A DNA stretch of 64,000 nt from Bifidobacterium simiiventris (GCF_019331715.1 NZ_JAHBBG010000002.1:1-64000); one strand, 5' to 3'. Positions 18,910 through 28,839 are shown, counted from the stretch's first letter. Numbers and translations: made by a program. Notes: generated by a model from the letters alone, not told the origin.

Positions 18910-19166
18910 CGTCGTGTCTCCATATCTTTGTGATAATGCCGAACACCGCCGTCCGTCGCGCGGGTGCAGCATCGTGCGGTCCGTGCCGTGACGCGTGGGC
19001 GAATCATCATCATACAGGCATGCGGGCGACCGGCGCACGACGATGGGTATGCTGGTGGGGTAATGGCCGGACAGGCCGCGGAACAGGTCGTGGATCATGG
19101 ATCATATGGTGCGGCGTCACGCGGCCGGCAGGCCGTATGGGCGAGGCAAAGGAGTTCGGGAACGGC
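18910..19166. other. Divergent promoter region, 257 bp
   Basis: Separates the exonuclease and the TetM-like GTPase. Apart from the AAAGGAG at 19148-19154, I see no clear operator, leader peptide or hairpin. In particular, I see no short leader peptide of the kind that attenuates tet(M). Confidence 0.4.
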
Positions 19167-21329
19167 ATGAAGCACATCGTCGCAGGCATTCTCGCGCATG
19201 TGGACGCGGGCAAGACCACGCTGTCCGAGGCGTTGCTGTACTCCACTGGTACGATTCGCAAGCTCGGCCGCGTCGATCACGGCGACGCGTTCCTCGACAC
19301 CAACGTGATGGAACGCGCCCGCGGCATCACGATCTTCAGCGAACCGGCCGTCATCGAGTCCGGAGACCTCGAACTCACCCTGCTCGACACGCCCGGCCAC
19401 GTCGATTTCGCGGCCGAAACCGAACGCACGCTGCGGGTGCTCGACTATGCGGTGCTCGTCATCTCCGGCGCGGACGGTGTGCAGGGGCATACGGAGACGC
19501 TGTGGCGGCTGCTCGCGCGATACCGGGTGCCCACGTTCCTGTTCGTCAACAAGATGGATGCGCCCGGCGCGGACCGTGCGGCGTTGCTGGCGCAGCTCAA
19601 GCACCGGTTCGGCGACGGCGTGACCGATTTCGAGGATGCCGCGGCGACCCCCGAGACGAGCGAGGACGTCGCGATGCAGGACGAGGTGGCGACGGACGCG
19701 CTGCTGACGGACGGCATGATACCGCTCGACGACATCCGGCGCATGATCGCCGAGCGCAAACTGTTCCCCTGTTTCTGGGGTTCGGCGCTCAAGATGGACG
19801 GCATCGACGCGTTCCTGGCCGGATTCGAACGGTATGCGCGCGAACCGGATTATGATGCCGCGCCCGAATCGTTCGGCGCCCGCGTGTACAAGATCTCGCA
19901 CGACGCGCAGGGCAACCGGCTGACGTGGCTGAAGGTGACCGGCGGCGAACTGAAAGCGAAGACGATGGTCGACGGCGGCTTGAACGGCGACGGGGCGCCG
20001 GACGCCATGCACGACGGCCGCGATGCGGACGCCGGGGACGGCTGGAGTGAGAAGATCGATCAGGTGCGCGTGTATTCCGGCGCGAAATTCACGACCGTCG
20101 AATCGGCGCCGGCAGGCTCGATCTGCGCGGTGACCGGCCTGACGTGCACGTTCCCCGGCGAGGGACTGGGCCGTGAGCGTGACGCCGCCAGCCCGAGCCT
20201 GCAGCCGGTGCTGACGTATACATTGCTGCCCGGTGACAACGATGTCCACAAATGTCTGCTGGCATTGCAGCAACTGGATGACGAGGATCCGCTGCTGCAT
20301 GTGGTGTGGGTGCCGCGACTGCAGGAGATCCACGTGCAGCTCATGGGCGCGGTCCAGCTGGAGATCGTCCAGCAGATCCTGCACGACCGGTTCTCGCTGG
20401 ACGTTGAATTCGGGCCGGGCGGCATCCTGTACCGTGAGACGATCACGCATGCGGTCGAAGGCGTCGGCCATTTCGAGCCGCTGCGGCATTACGCCGAGGC
20501 GCATATCCTGCTCGAACCGCTGGAACCCGGCAGCGGACTGCGGTTCGAAAGCGCGGTGAGCGTCGACGAGCTCGCGCGCAACTGGCAGCGGCTGATCCTG
20601 ACCCATCTGGCGGAGAAGGAGCATCTGGGCGTGCTCACCGGCTCGCCGATCACCGATATGCGGCTCACGCTGGTCGCGGGGCGCGCCCATGAAAAGCACA
20701 CGGAGGGCGGCGATTTCCGGCAGGCCACATACCGGGCCGTGCGTCAGGGCCTGATGATGGCGCGGGCCGAAGGCAACGTGTCCGGATACGGTTCCGATGC
20801 CGAAGATACGGCTTCGGATGGTATCGGTTCCGCGGCGGCCCACGATGACAACGCTGGCATGTCCGACGGCCGAACCACCGCTGCGAACGATGGCGACGAT
20901 CGTCCGATCGAGCAGGGCTGGTGCCGGCTGCTCGAACCGTGGTACCGGTTCCGACTGGAAATCCCGCAGGATATGGTCGGCCGCGCGATGGCCGACATCC
21001 AGCGCATGGCCGGCACGTTCGACCCGGCCGATATCGACGGCGACTACGCGACGCTGACCGGCGACTGCCCGGTATCCGAAATGCGCGACTACGCGATGGA
21101 CGTGAACGCCTACACGCACGGGCTCGGACGCCTGTCGTGCACATTCGGCGGCTACCGGCCATGTCATAACGCGGACGAGGTGATCCGCGAGAGTGCATAC
21201 GATCCCGAATCCGATCTCGACAACACCCCGGACTCGGTGTTCTGCGCCCACGGCGCCGGCTACCCGGTCAAATGGTATAAGGTCCCCGAATTCATGCATC
21301 TCGGCTACGCCACCGCGATAGCGGTGTGA
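19167..21329 (+). CDS. TetM/EF-G-like translational GTPase (ribosomal-protection protein family)
   Basis: 720 residues, longer than the roughly 640 of classical Tet(M). GTPase motifs: AHVDAGKTT (G1), RGITI (G2), DTPGHVDF (G3) and NKMD (G4). The later EF-G-like domains follow. The C-terminal YRPCHNADEVI..DNTPDSVFCAHGAGYPVKW resembles chromosomal TetM-like translation factors of Actinobacteria and Firmicutes, not mobile tet(M)/tet(W). Two acidic, low-complexity inserts (about 275-290 and 540-580) account for the extra length. No mobile element surrounds it, so a housekeeping role on stalled ribosomes is as likely as tetracycline resistance. Confidence 0.85.
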   Translation: MKHIVAGILAHVDAGKTTLSEALLYSTGTIRKLGRVDHGDAFLDTNVMERARGITIFSEPAVIESGDLELTLLDTPGHVDFAAETERTLRVLDYAVLVISGADGVQGHTETLWRLLARYRVPTFLFVNKMDAPGADRAALLAQLKHRFGDGVTDFEDAAATPETSEDVAMQDEVATDALLTDGMIPLDDIRRMIAERKLFPCFWGSALKMDGIDAFLAGFERYAREPDYDAAPESFGARVYKISHDAQGNRLTWLKVTGGELKAKTMVDGGLNGDGAPDAMHDGRDADAGDGWSEKIDQVRVYSGAKFTTVESAPAGSICAVTGLTCTFPGEGLGRERDAASPSLQPVLTYTLLPGDNDVHKCLLALQQLDDEDPLLHVVWVPRLQEIHVQLMGAVQLEIVQQILHDRFSLDVEFGPGGILYRETITHAVEGVGHFEPLRHYAEAHILLEPLEPGSGLRFESAVSVDELARNWQRLILTHLAEKEHLGVLTGSPITDMRLTLVAGRAHEKHTEGGDFRQATYRAVRQGLMMARAEGNVSGYGSDAEDTASDGIGSAAAHDDNAGMSDGRTTAANDGDDRPIEQGWCRLLEPWYRFRLEIPQDMVGRAMADIQRMAGTFDPADIDGDYATLTGDCPVSEMRDYAMDVNAYTHGLGRLSCTFGGYRPCHNADEVIRESAYDPESDLDNTPDSVFCAHGAGYPVKWYKVPEFMHLGYATAIAV

Positions 21330-21340
21330 GCCTGACGGAT

Positions 21341-21380
21341 GCCGCGGCCATGCGCCGATCGTGATACACATGGCCGCGGC
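21341..21380. terminator. Hairpin between convergent GTPase and lipid-synthase genes
   Basis: 12-bp perfect arms GCCGCGGCCATG (21341-21352) and CATGGCCGCGGC (21369-21380) around a 16-nt loop, 11 bp after the GTPase stop. It probably serves both convergent genes. Confidence 0.75.
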
Positions 21381-21416
21381 GAGTCGGAAAGACGCGAAAC
21401 GAACGGCCCGGATCCG

Positions 21417-24107
21417 TCACCGTTGCAGGGTCTTGAGCATGGCCAGGGCCTCGGACACGCTCACGGACGGTACATAGGCGCGCATGACCGCAAGCCCCAG
21501 CTGCGGCAGGGCGGCTGGATCGGGATAGCACACATACACCGGCTCCTCGCTCGGCTGGAACTTGCGCTTGAAGTTGAACAGGGAATGGAAACCGTACGCC
21601 GGCTCCATCCAGTCGGCCACGATCTGCAACGCGTGCTGCAGCATCGCCGTGCCGGTATCGGTGTGCCCGGTTCCGTCTGTATTGTCTCGGTCGGGATTCA
21701 TGCCGGCCAGCGGCGCGGCCGACAGACTCATGAACTCGACCGCGCGGTCCGGATCATCCTGTCCCTCGTCACGCAGGCGTTCGGCCATGCGCGCGATCAG
21801 GAACTCCATGACGCCGTTCGGGGAATCGGTCCGATGCCGCATGAAATCCAACGTCCAGCCGACGATCCGGCCATCGCGCCACGTCGGCAGCCAACTGGTG
21901 ACGCCCAGCACCAGTCCGTTTTCGTCGACCGCATACAGGATCCGCACGCGCGGGTCGCGCAGCTCCTCGACACCGCCCAGCGTGAACTTCATCTCCGGCA
22001 GCGCCTTCTGTCCGGCCCACTGCTCGGAAATCTCCTCGATCTGCTCGCGCACGTCCGCACCGGCGTCATCGAACGTCGTGAGCACGTCCACGATGCCGTC
22101 GCGCTTCGCCTTGTTGATCGCCGTGCGGATGTCCTGCCATTTCTTGCCGGTTGTCTTCCACGTGCGCGGATCGACGACCATCTCGCCGCCCACTTCAAGC
22201 GAATACCAGCCGGCGGCCACCAGCGCGTCTCGCTGTTCGCGATGCACTGCATAGAACGCCGGCGACCACGAATGCGCCGCGCAGAACCGTGCGAACTCGC
22301 GCAGATCGCTCAACCATTCGCTGCTCTCGCCGAACGGGCCGGTGCAGGTCAGGGCGATGCCGTTGACCACGCGGTACGCCACAGCGGAACGGCCGGTCGG
22401 GGAATACCAGTATCGGTTACCTTCCCACGTGGTCATGAAACTCATCGATTCGCCGTCGTGCTCGACCAATGCGCCGGCTTGATGTCGCGCGCGGTCGTCG
22501 ATGACGAGCACATCGCGCAGCCAACGTACGCATACGATCAGCACCACCGCCCAGAACACAAAACCGACGCCCTGATACACCACGGACGCAGGTACTGTCA
22601 GCGGCATGAACCGCAGGCGTGTGCGGCTCAGGAACCCGATCGGAATGAACCGGCCCGGCAATTCGGCCAGCAGATCGGGCAACGTGGCCGATGGGCTGAA
22701 CTCGCCCGGCCACAGCAGACCGTACCCGAGATAGACGACTACACAGGTCAGCAATGCGGCCAGCATCGAAATCAATCCCCGCCGCAGCCGCCGGGCATCG
22801 GTACGAATCGGGAAATGATGCAGCGACATGAGCAGCGCGGCGGCGAACGCGACGGGCAGCAGCGCGTTCGCCAGACATGCCATGATCGCCCCGTGGCGGG
22901 TCAATGACGCCAGACCGTCCGGGGCGAACGCCAGCGGCATGACCAGATAATAGACGACAGTCAGCGCGGCCGCGCCCAGATTGCACAGGGCCGTCACCCA
23001 AGCGGCGAGCCGGCGGCCACGATACAGCCCCCACGCCATGATGACCATCACCGTGGTCGGCAGCAGCGAACGCAGGATCGCGCCCGGCATCGAGGTGCGC
23101 AACAGATCGAACTGGAAGAAACATCCGCGATGCGCGGCACCTGCCAGACATGCGGCCAGACGGGTGGTATCCGGGTCGGCCGGGCTGAGCATCAGGCCAA
23201 GCGAGCTCAACGGTCCGACATGCGTAGGCGAGGTGATCGCGAGGATCGGGCCGAGCGCGAGCACCAGCGCGAACGCGGCGAACATGCGACGAGCCTCGAA
23301 CGACGTGTTCAACTGCCAATGCATCGGATCGATGTGCGACGTGGCGGCACCGGAGCGCCGCACCATGAGCGAGCCGATCAGATGACCGGTCAGTGCGGCC
23401 GCCAGCATGCAGTAGTTGCCGGGATTGCCGCTGAACAGCAGCACGGCGAAGATCGACGCGTAGCCGATCAGCCTCATACGCCGCCTCCACAGCGGCCGGC
23501 TGAACGCGCTCGCCGCCATCAGCATGCCCACGCCAAGCGTCAGCGGACTGAGCACGAACCGAACACGGTCGATGACGGGCGTGCCCTGCATCAGCGCCGC
23601 GAAACCGGCGCACAGCAACAGTCCAAGCACCGTGCCGGCCAGCGTCGACACGGCGCCGACCAACAGCATGCGGACACGTCCCAACAGCGGTTCCGACAGC
23701 GACAACATGACCAGCAGCAGGACGACGTCGATCAGCAGTTGCAACACGCCTCGAGCCAGCAGCAGCGTCGCGAGCAGCTTCGACAAACTGAACTCGCCCA
23801 TCGACGTGGCCAGTTCGGTCAGCGGCAGTCCATGACCGAGCATGGCGGCGATGATCCAGACGACCACGTTGCAGACCGCGAACGTGGCGGCGAACCAGAC
23901 CGAAAGCAGGTGCGCCATGATCCAGCTGCGGACGTCGCCGAACAGCGCGCGCAGGGCGGGGGAGTACTGCTTGCTGGGCCAGGCGCGACGTCCGGTGCGG
24001 CCGCCGGTGGATGCGCCGTTGCGCGCCCCGGGTTCCGGCGGTTGTTTCACTGGCTCCGGCTGCGGCTGTGCCGGCTGTGCCGGATTGATATCTGTCGATA
24101 CGCTCAT
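21417..24107 (-). CDS. Aminoacyl-phosphatidylglycerol synthase-like membrane protein (MprF family, DUF2156 C-terminus)
   Basis: 896 residues from ATG 24107, behind GAAGGTGA. The N-terminus is cytoplasmic and Pro-rich. Residues about 60-560 contain roughly a dozen membrane segments, and the last 330 residues are a soluble domain with the MprF-type GNAT fold (FMTTWEGNRYWYS, GGEMVVDPRTW, KKWQDIRTAINKA, GWTLDFMRHR). The family moves amino acids from aminoacyl-tRNA to membrane lipids, changing surface charge and peptide resistance. Which amino acid and lipid are used is unknown. Its start overlaps the esterase stop (ATGA), so the two are a coupled pair. Confidence 0.85.
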   Translation of the reverse strand: MSVSTDINPAQPAQPQPEPVKQPPEPGARNGASTGGRTGRRAWPSKQYSPALRALFGDVRSWIMAHLLSVWFAATFAVCNVVVWIIAAMLGHGLPLTELATSMGEFSLSKLLATLLLARGVLQLLIDVVLLLVMLSLSEPLLGRVRMLLVGAVSTLAGTVLGLLLCAGFAALMQGTPVIDRVRFVLSPLTLGVGMLMAASAFSRPLWRRRMRLIGYASIFAVLLFSGNPGNYCMLAAALTGHLIGSLMVRRSGAATSHIDPMHWQLNTSFEARRMFAAFALVLALGPILAITSPTHVGPLSSLGLMLSPADPDTTRLAACLAGAAHRGCFFQFDLLRTSMPGAILRSLLPTTVMVIMAWGLYRGRRLAAWVTALCNLGAAALTVVYYLVMPLAFAPDGLASLTRHGAIMACLANALLPVAFAAALLMSLHHFPIRTDARRLRRGLISMLAALLTCVVVYLGYGLLWPGEFSPSATLPDLLAELPGRFIPIGFLSRTRLRFMPLTVPASVVYQGVGFVFWAVVLIVCVRWLRDVLVIDDRARHQAGALVEHDGESMSFMTTWEGNRYWYSPTGRSAVAYRVVNGIALTCTGPFGESSEWLSDLREFARFCAAHSWSPAFYAVHREQRDALVAAGWYSLEVGGEMVVDPRTWKTTGKKWQDIRTAINKAKRDGIVDVLTTFDDAGADVREQIEEISEQWAGQKALPEMKFTLGGVEELRDPRVRILYAVDENGLVLGVTSWLPTWRDGRIVGWTLDFMRHRTDSPNGVMEFLIARMAERLRDEGQDDPDRAVEFMSLSAAPLAGMNPDRDNTDGTGHTDTGTAMLQHALQIVADWMEPAYGFHSLFNFKRKFQPSEEPVYVCYPDPAALPQLGLAVMRAYVPSVSVSEALAMLKTLQR

Positions 24108-25480
24108 CGAATCACCTTCAGTCTCGTGTAGTCCGACCATGTCTTGTCCGTCCTTCCCAATCCGATCCGCGCGCACCACCACGGCAGGGCCGCCTGAAGC
24201 GTCGCGTTCACCGCATGCCAGTCATGCCCGGTGCCGGGAACCTCCAGTGTGACCGTGTCCATGCCGGCCTTGCGCGCCGCCGCGCCGATCGTGCGCACAT
24301 TGGCGAGTGACGTCTTGTCGTTCTCGCCGGCCGCCAACACCGCCGCCTGATCGGACGGCGCATGCGCGGCGATCGCGTTCGCCGGAACCTGAGATTCGTA
24401 GGCCCGCCTGTCGCCGCCGAAATACGTGGTGACCATGTGGTCCACGCTGCCGTCGGTCGGTGCGATCTCGCCGTCCACGGCGATCATCGTGCCGAACAGT
24501 TCCGGATGGCGCGGCGCCAGCTGCGTCGAACAGGTGCCGCCCTGCGAGAACCCGCCGATCGCCCAGTCCGCGGCTTTCGCGGACACCGGAAGGTGGGCTC
24601 GAATCCAAGCCGGCACATCGCCTGTCAGATACGTTTCCGCCTTGCCATGTTTCGTTGTGTCGGCGCACAGGCTGTTGATCGTGTCCGCACCGTTCTGATC
24701 AGGAGAGACAACGATCGGAGCAAGACCGTCATGCTCGGCGGCATAGTCGTCGAGCAGCGCGGTGATGCCGCTGGCCGACATCGCACGCCCCGGGCTGCCC
24801 GGCTGGCCGGCGAGCAGGATCAGCACCGGCAGTCGCGGCGGAGTTGTGCTCAACGCTGCCGGCGGCAGCCAGACCAGCGCGTCGCGCGCCTGAAAACCGG
24901 AGCGCTCATTGCCGATATGCTGCGAATACGTTTTGCCGTGTGCCGGCATGGACGGCAAATCGTCATCCGCCGCCAGCCTGCGCCACCGGGCCACGCTCAT
25001 CGAGCCGTCTTTGAGTCCGGCCGAGTCGACCGACCGGTACGGCGTGTATCCGAACAACGAGCCGATCGTCTGGTATTCGCCGTAGATCGCGTCGATGCGC
25101 AAGCCCGTGCAGACCAGCAGGATCGGCACCATAAGCGCCGAGAGCGCGCGGCGTACACCATGTGCCTGCACCGCCGTCGCGACCGCGAATCCCATGGCGG
25201 CGCACCCTGCGGCGGCCGTGAATATCACAGGCCAGCCCAAGGAAACGCCGAACACCATGATGCCGTCGGAGATCAGCCATGCCGCCAGCAGTCCCAGCGC
25301 GCCCGAACCGAGCGCGACGGCAGCCTGCATGAGCAAAGCCTTCCTGTCGTCACGCAGCATCTGCCATACGACCAGCGATACGAGCCCGACCGCGCCCAGC
25401 GCGAACGCCGTCGACGGCACCGGTCCCGAGACCAGCCCGACCGACATTAACGAACGCATCCAAGCTGTCAACTCCTCCAT
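24104..25480 (-). CDS. Membrane-anchored esterase (alpha/beta hydrolase, esterase D/Ag85-like)
   Basis: 458 residues from ATG 25480, with GGGGAGG six bases upstream; an earlier ATG would place the Shine-Dalgarno inside the gene. The first 150 residues hold about four membrane segments. The outer catalytic domain contains GGFSQGG, with nucleophile S312, and a C-terminal GHDWH that supplies the catalytic His. It resembles PF00756 esterases. It is translationally coupled to the aminoacyl-lipid synthase, a pairing known in Actinobacteria, where the esterase is thought to hydrolyse the aminoacylated lipid. That role here is inferred from context. Confidence 0.82.
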   Translation of the reverse strand: MEELTAWMRSLMSVGLVSGPVPSTAFALGAVGLVSLVVWQMLRDDRKALLMQAAVALGSGALGLLAAWLISDGIMVFGVSLGWPVIFTAAAGCAAMGFAVATAVQAHGVRRALSALMVPILLVCTGLRIDAIYGEYQTIGSLFGYTPYRSVDSAGLKDGSMSVARWRRLAADDDLPSMPAHGKTYSQHIGNERSGFQARDALVWLPPAALSTTPPRLPVLILLAGQPGSPGRAMSASGITALLDDYAAEHDGLAPIVVSPDQNGADTINSLCADTTKHGKAETYLTGDVPAWIRAHLPVSAKAADWAIGGFSQGGTCSTQLAPRHPELFGTMIAVDGEIAPTDGSVDHMVTTYFGGDRRAYESQVPANAIAAHAPSDQAAVLAAGENDKTSLANVRTIGAAARKAGMDTVTLEVPGTGHDWHAVNATLQAALPWWCARIGLGRTDKTWSDYTRLKVIR

Positions 25481-25785
25481 ATCGTGCCTCCCCATGCATG
25501 ATCCAACCGCGATAGTGTAGGCGGCGAATCTGCAAGCGCAAATCCGCCGCGGGGACGATATCGGCGCGCGTATGCCGGTCGATACGATCGATGTCTCGCA
25601 TACGCCGGGCGAAACACGAAACAATCGTGAACATCGCATGCGCCATGCGCGCTTTGTCAGCAACGGCGAGGACAATAGACGCGATATGCCGTCATGCATG
25701 GGGCCAGGAGGGCGAGGCGCCCGATCCCGATGACGGCTGACCGCGAAGCAAGCAGACAGTGAAACTACTCGTGAAGTGCAGGTTT
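25481..25785. other. Divergent intergenic region with an imperfect hairpin, 305 bp
   Basis: Lies between the esterase (reverse) and the LtaS-like gene (forward). Bases 25521-25533 pair imperfectly (11 of 13) with 25538-25550 around AAGC, close to the esterase start, and could be an operator or leader hairpin. Nothing else stands out, and no promoter boxes could be assigned with confidence. Confidence 0.4.
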
Positions 25786-28002
25786 ATGACCAACGACAAC
25801 AAACACGCTGTAAACGACGATGAGATCGAGGAACTGTGGATCGCCCGCAAGGGGGAGCGCCCCCACGTGGAGCCATCGACGGCCGGCACCATGCCCGATA
25901 CCGCTGACGCGACCGACGGGAACGACGCTGCCGCGGATGACGCGCAGGACGACGACCAGTCTGACGAGCAGGCGGAACGCAACGAACGCCGGTGGTTCAA
26001 ATTCCGCAGCAAGCCGTTCCCCGGCTGGCTGTACGCCATCTTCTTCGTCCTGTTCGATCTCGCCGCCGTCGCCGCACTGCAATGGGGCGTGTCGCTCAAA
26101 AGCACCCGCGTCAAGCTTTCCAGCCCCACCGTCGGATGGGGATTCGTCACCAAGATGTGGCTCAGCCACAACTTCGTGCTCGTGCTCAACCTCATCTTGT
26201 GGGGCGTCATCTATCTGATCCTGCTCATGCTCATCAACCGGTTCTGGATCGCCACACCGATTTTCCTCGCGATCGCGATCGTCATCGCCGTCATCGAGCA
26301 TTTCAAGGTGCAGATCCGCTACGAGGCCGTGCTGCCCAGCGACCTGAACTTCCTCAAGGCCGATAAAGGCAACCTGCTGAGCTTCATGCCGCCCGGGGCC
26401 CACTGGACGATCATCGGCGCCAGCTCGATCTTCGTGGGCGTGGCGCTCGTATGCTACCTGCTGTACCGCATGGACGGACGCAACGGCCGACTGATCCGCT
26501 TCGACAACCGCGGACTGGGCTTCACGGTGCGTCTGCTGCTCATCCTCTTGCCGGGCATGTTCTTCACCCTGTACACGATGCAGGTGAGCACCGTTGGCTC
26601 GTGGGCGAAGTCGTTCGCCACCGTGATGGGCGACAAACCGAGTATGTGGGATTCCGTCTACGACGCGCAACGCAACGGCCCGCTCGTCTCGTTCACGCGC
26701 CAGCTCAACCCGCGCATCATGGAAAAGCCCGCGAACTACAGCGAGGAGACGATGCAGGCGCTCGCCAAGAAGTACGCGGGCGAGGCCGAGACGATCAATG
26801 AGAACCGTTCTGCGGACATGACCGATTCGACCGTGATCTACGTGCTGAGCGAATCGTTCTCCGACCCGTCGCGCGTACCCGGCCTCAAGGTCAACAAGGA
26901 CTCCATGCCGAACATCCGCAAGATCAAAAGCGGCACCACATCCGGCCTCATGTTCTCGTCCGGGTACGGCGGCGGCACCGCGAACCTCGAGTATATGGGC
27001 CTGAGCGGCCTGAGCATGGCGAACTTCGATTCGTCGCTGTCGAGCCCGTACCAGCAGCTTGTGCCGAGCGAGCACTGGACGCCGACGATCAACCAGATGT
27101 GGGGCGCGGCCAAGTTCTCCGAGGCGTTCCATCCGTACGAATCGTCCATGTACTCGCGCCAGACGAATTATCAGAAGTTCGGGTTCTCGCATTTCTATAC
27201 GCTGACCGGCGACGGCAAGGGCAACGACATCATCAAGTACCAGGACAAGATCGACGAGTCGCCGTACGTGTCCGACGAGGCGACGTACCGGAGCGCGCTC
27301 GAGGAGATCTCGAAGACGGACGAGAACCAGTTCATCCAGATCATCACGATGCAGAACCACATGCCGTACAACAACTGGTACTCCGACAACGATTTTACGG
27401 CCGAATCGACTGATCCGTCGCAACCGCTCGAGAAGGACGAGACGAAGTCGATCGAAACGTACCAGAAGGGCGCGAGCCTGACCGACGAGGCGACTGCCGC
27501 GTTCCTCGACGAACTCGACAAGCTCGACAAGCCGGTCACGGTCGTCTTCTACGGCGACCATCTGCCCGGCATCTACGAGACGGCCAGCGCGGACACGAAC
27601 AACTCGCTCGCGCTGCATCTGACCGACTATTTCATCTGGTCGAACAAGGCGAGCGGTTCGCAGGGCACCGACATCGACAACGACGCCTACTCGTCGCCGA
27701 ATTTCTTCGTGGCACAGGCGGCCGAGCATATGGATGCGAAGGTGTCGCCGTATCTCGCGTTCCTGACCGAGATGCATGCGAAGATCTCCGCGATGGAGCC
27801 GCCGGTGGTCAATTCGATCCAGGGTTGGGACCGGATTCCGGAAGGCCAGAACATCTACCTTGATGCCGACGGCAAGCCGATGGCCGAGTCCGATTTCGAC
27901 GAGGAGACCAAACAGCTGTTGGAGGACTACCGGCTGATCCAGTACGACATCACAGCCGGCAAGAACTATCTCAAGTCCACCGGCTTCATGGATCTGCCGT
28001 AA
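25786..28002 (+). CDS. LtaS-like sulfatase-family phosphoglycerol transferase
   Basis: 738 residues from ATG 25786. The acidic cytoplasmic N-terminus is followed by about five membrane segments (residues 80-270) and a large extracellular alkaline-phosphatase-fold domain. GGGTANLEYMGLSG carries the expected catalytic Thr (T398), and VVFYGDHLPG is a metal-binding motif. The family transfers glycerol-phosphate from phosphatidylglycerol to lipoteichoic acid or membrane glycans, outside the membrane. With the upstream aminoacyl-lipid genes it makes an envelope-charge cluster. The exact acceptor is unknown. Confidence 0.9.
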   Translation: MTNDNKHAVNDDEIEELWIARKGERPHVEPSTAGTMPDTADATDGNDAAADDAQDDDQSDEQAERNERRWFKFRSKPFPGWLYAIFFVLFDLAAVAALQWGVSLKSTRVKLSSPTVGWGFVTKMWLSHNFVLVLNLILWGVIYLILLMLINRFWIATPIFLAIAIVIAVIEHFKVQIRYEAVLPSDLNFLKADKGNLLSFMPPGAHWTIIGASSIFVGVALVCYLLYRMDGRNGRLIRFDNRGLGFTVRLLLILLPGMFFTLYTMQVSTVGSWAKSFATVMGDKPSMWDSVYDAQRNGPLVSFTRQLNPRIMEKPANYSEETMQALAKKYAGEAETINENRSADMTDSTVIYVLSESFSDPSRVPGLKVNKDSMPNIRKIKSGTTSGLMFSSGYGGGTANLEYMGLSGLSMANFDSSLSSPYQQLVPSEHWTPTINQMWGAAKFSEAFHPYESSMYSRQTNYQKFGFSHFYTLTGDGKGNDIIKYQDKIDESPYVSDEATYRSALEEISKTDENQFIQIITMQNHMPYNNWYSDNDFTAESTDPSQPLEKDETKSIETYQKGASLTDEATAAFLDELDKLDKPVTVVFYGDHLPGIYETASADTNNSLALHLTDYFIWSNKASGSQGTDIDNDAYSSPNFFVAQAAEHMDAKVSPYLAFLTEMHAKISAMEPPVVNSIQGWDRIPEGQNIYLDADGKPMAESDFDEETKQLLEDYRLIQYDITAGKNYLKSTGFMDLP

Positions 28003-28012
28003 CGGAGGATAT

Positions 28013-28050
28013 GCCCGTCCATCGTCTGCCTGGTACGGCGATGGACGGGC
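28013..28050. terminator. Terminator between LtaS-like gene and phosphatase
   Basis: 12-bp perfect arms GCCCGTCCATCG (28013-28024) and CGATGGACGGGC (28039-28050), 14-nt loop, 10 bp after the stop, between convergent genes. Confidence 0.8.
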
Positions 28051-28093
28051 GCGGACAGACGGTGGACGGGATACGCAGGGGCGCGAAGGATTG

Positions 28094-28633
28094 TTATTCG
28101 GTGGCCTTGGCGATGATGGTCAGGGCCTGGCAGATCTGGTCGTACGCCTTCTGGAACACCGGGAAGTCCTTGCGGTGAGGGTCCTCGATCGAGATCGGGG
28201 CGGGCAGCATCGGGCGGATCATGGAAGCGTTGTCGATCACCGATTCCAGCCGTTCCTGGCGAGTGGAACCGATGATGAACCCCTGATTGGCGCAGTAGGC
28301 GCACATGTTCGCGAAATCGGGCAGCAGGAACGTGCGGCGGCCTGCGCGTGGCGCGATCGTGGCGATGTCCTGACGCTGGTGCGGTTCGAAGCAGAAGATC
28401 AGATCGGCAGAATCGGCCAGTTGCGGCGTGATGCGTTTGGAACGGAACGCGCTCGGGTCGATGCCGGCCTGTTCCATGAGTTTCGCGCTGGACGGGTCGA
28501 TCGCGTGGCCGGCAAGGCCGCGGGTGCCGGCGCTGTCCACGGTGATCGACGGATCGTTGATGTAGTGGGGGAGCAGCAGCTCGCCCATCGGGGAACGGCA
28601 GATGTTGCCGGTGCACACGAACAGAATCTTCAT
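28094..28633 (-). CDS. Low-molecular-weight protein-tyrosine phosphatase
   Basis: 179 residues from ATG 28633, behind AAGGTGG. The N-terminal CTGNICRSP is the P-loop, with catalytic Cys7, and EDPHRKD near the C-terminus holds the general-acid Asp. Members dephosphorylate tyrosine residues, often of kinases that control polysaccharide export. No partner tyrosine kinase is in the window, though a Wzy-like gene lies at 4507. Slightly longer than the usual 150 residues because of a middle insert (CAYCANQG). Confidence 0.93.
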   Translation of the reverse strand: MKILFVCTGNICRSPMGELLLPHYINDPSITVDSAGTRGLAGHAIDPSSAKLMEQAGIDPSAFRSKRITPQLADSADLIFCFEPHQRQDIATIAPRAGRRTFLLPDFANMCAYCANQGFIIGSTRQERLESVIDNASMIRPMLPAPISIEDPHRKDFPVFQKAYDQICQALTIIAKATE

Positions 28634-28680
28634 GCCTACCACCTTAGTTCGGGGGAAAAGGGTGTGACGTCAGTGCGTGT

Positions 28681-28839
28681 CGGTTCCCGGGATCGGCCTT
28701 ACCGGTCCCGGGAACCGGAAAAGTGACATATATGCACATTCGCACATTGCGATATCCCGGAATACCGCCGTTTCGTGCGAAAAAACGATCATGGCCGGTT
28801 CCCGGGATTTTCCGTGTGAGATCCCGGGAACCAGCCATG
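28681..28839. repeat. Two related inverted repeats sharing GGTTCCCGGGA
   Basis: IR1 pairs 28681-28692 with 28706-28717. IR2 pairs 28790-28808 with 28821-28839 over 19 positions with one mismatch. Both contain GGTTCCCGGGA facing TCCCGGGAACC, and a degenerate copy lies near 28755. IR2 is 18 bp after the glucokinase stop and probably terminates it. IR1 lies about 50 bp upstream of the phosphatase start. Confidence 0.75.

Noticed and set aside
19167-21329. Acquired tetracycline-resistance gene on a mobile element
   Set aside because: No transposase, integrase or leader peptide nearby, and the C-terminus and inserts differ from mobile tet genes.
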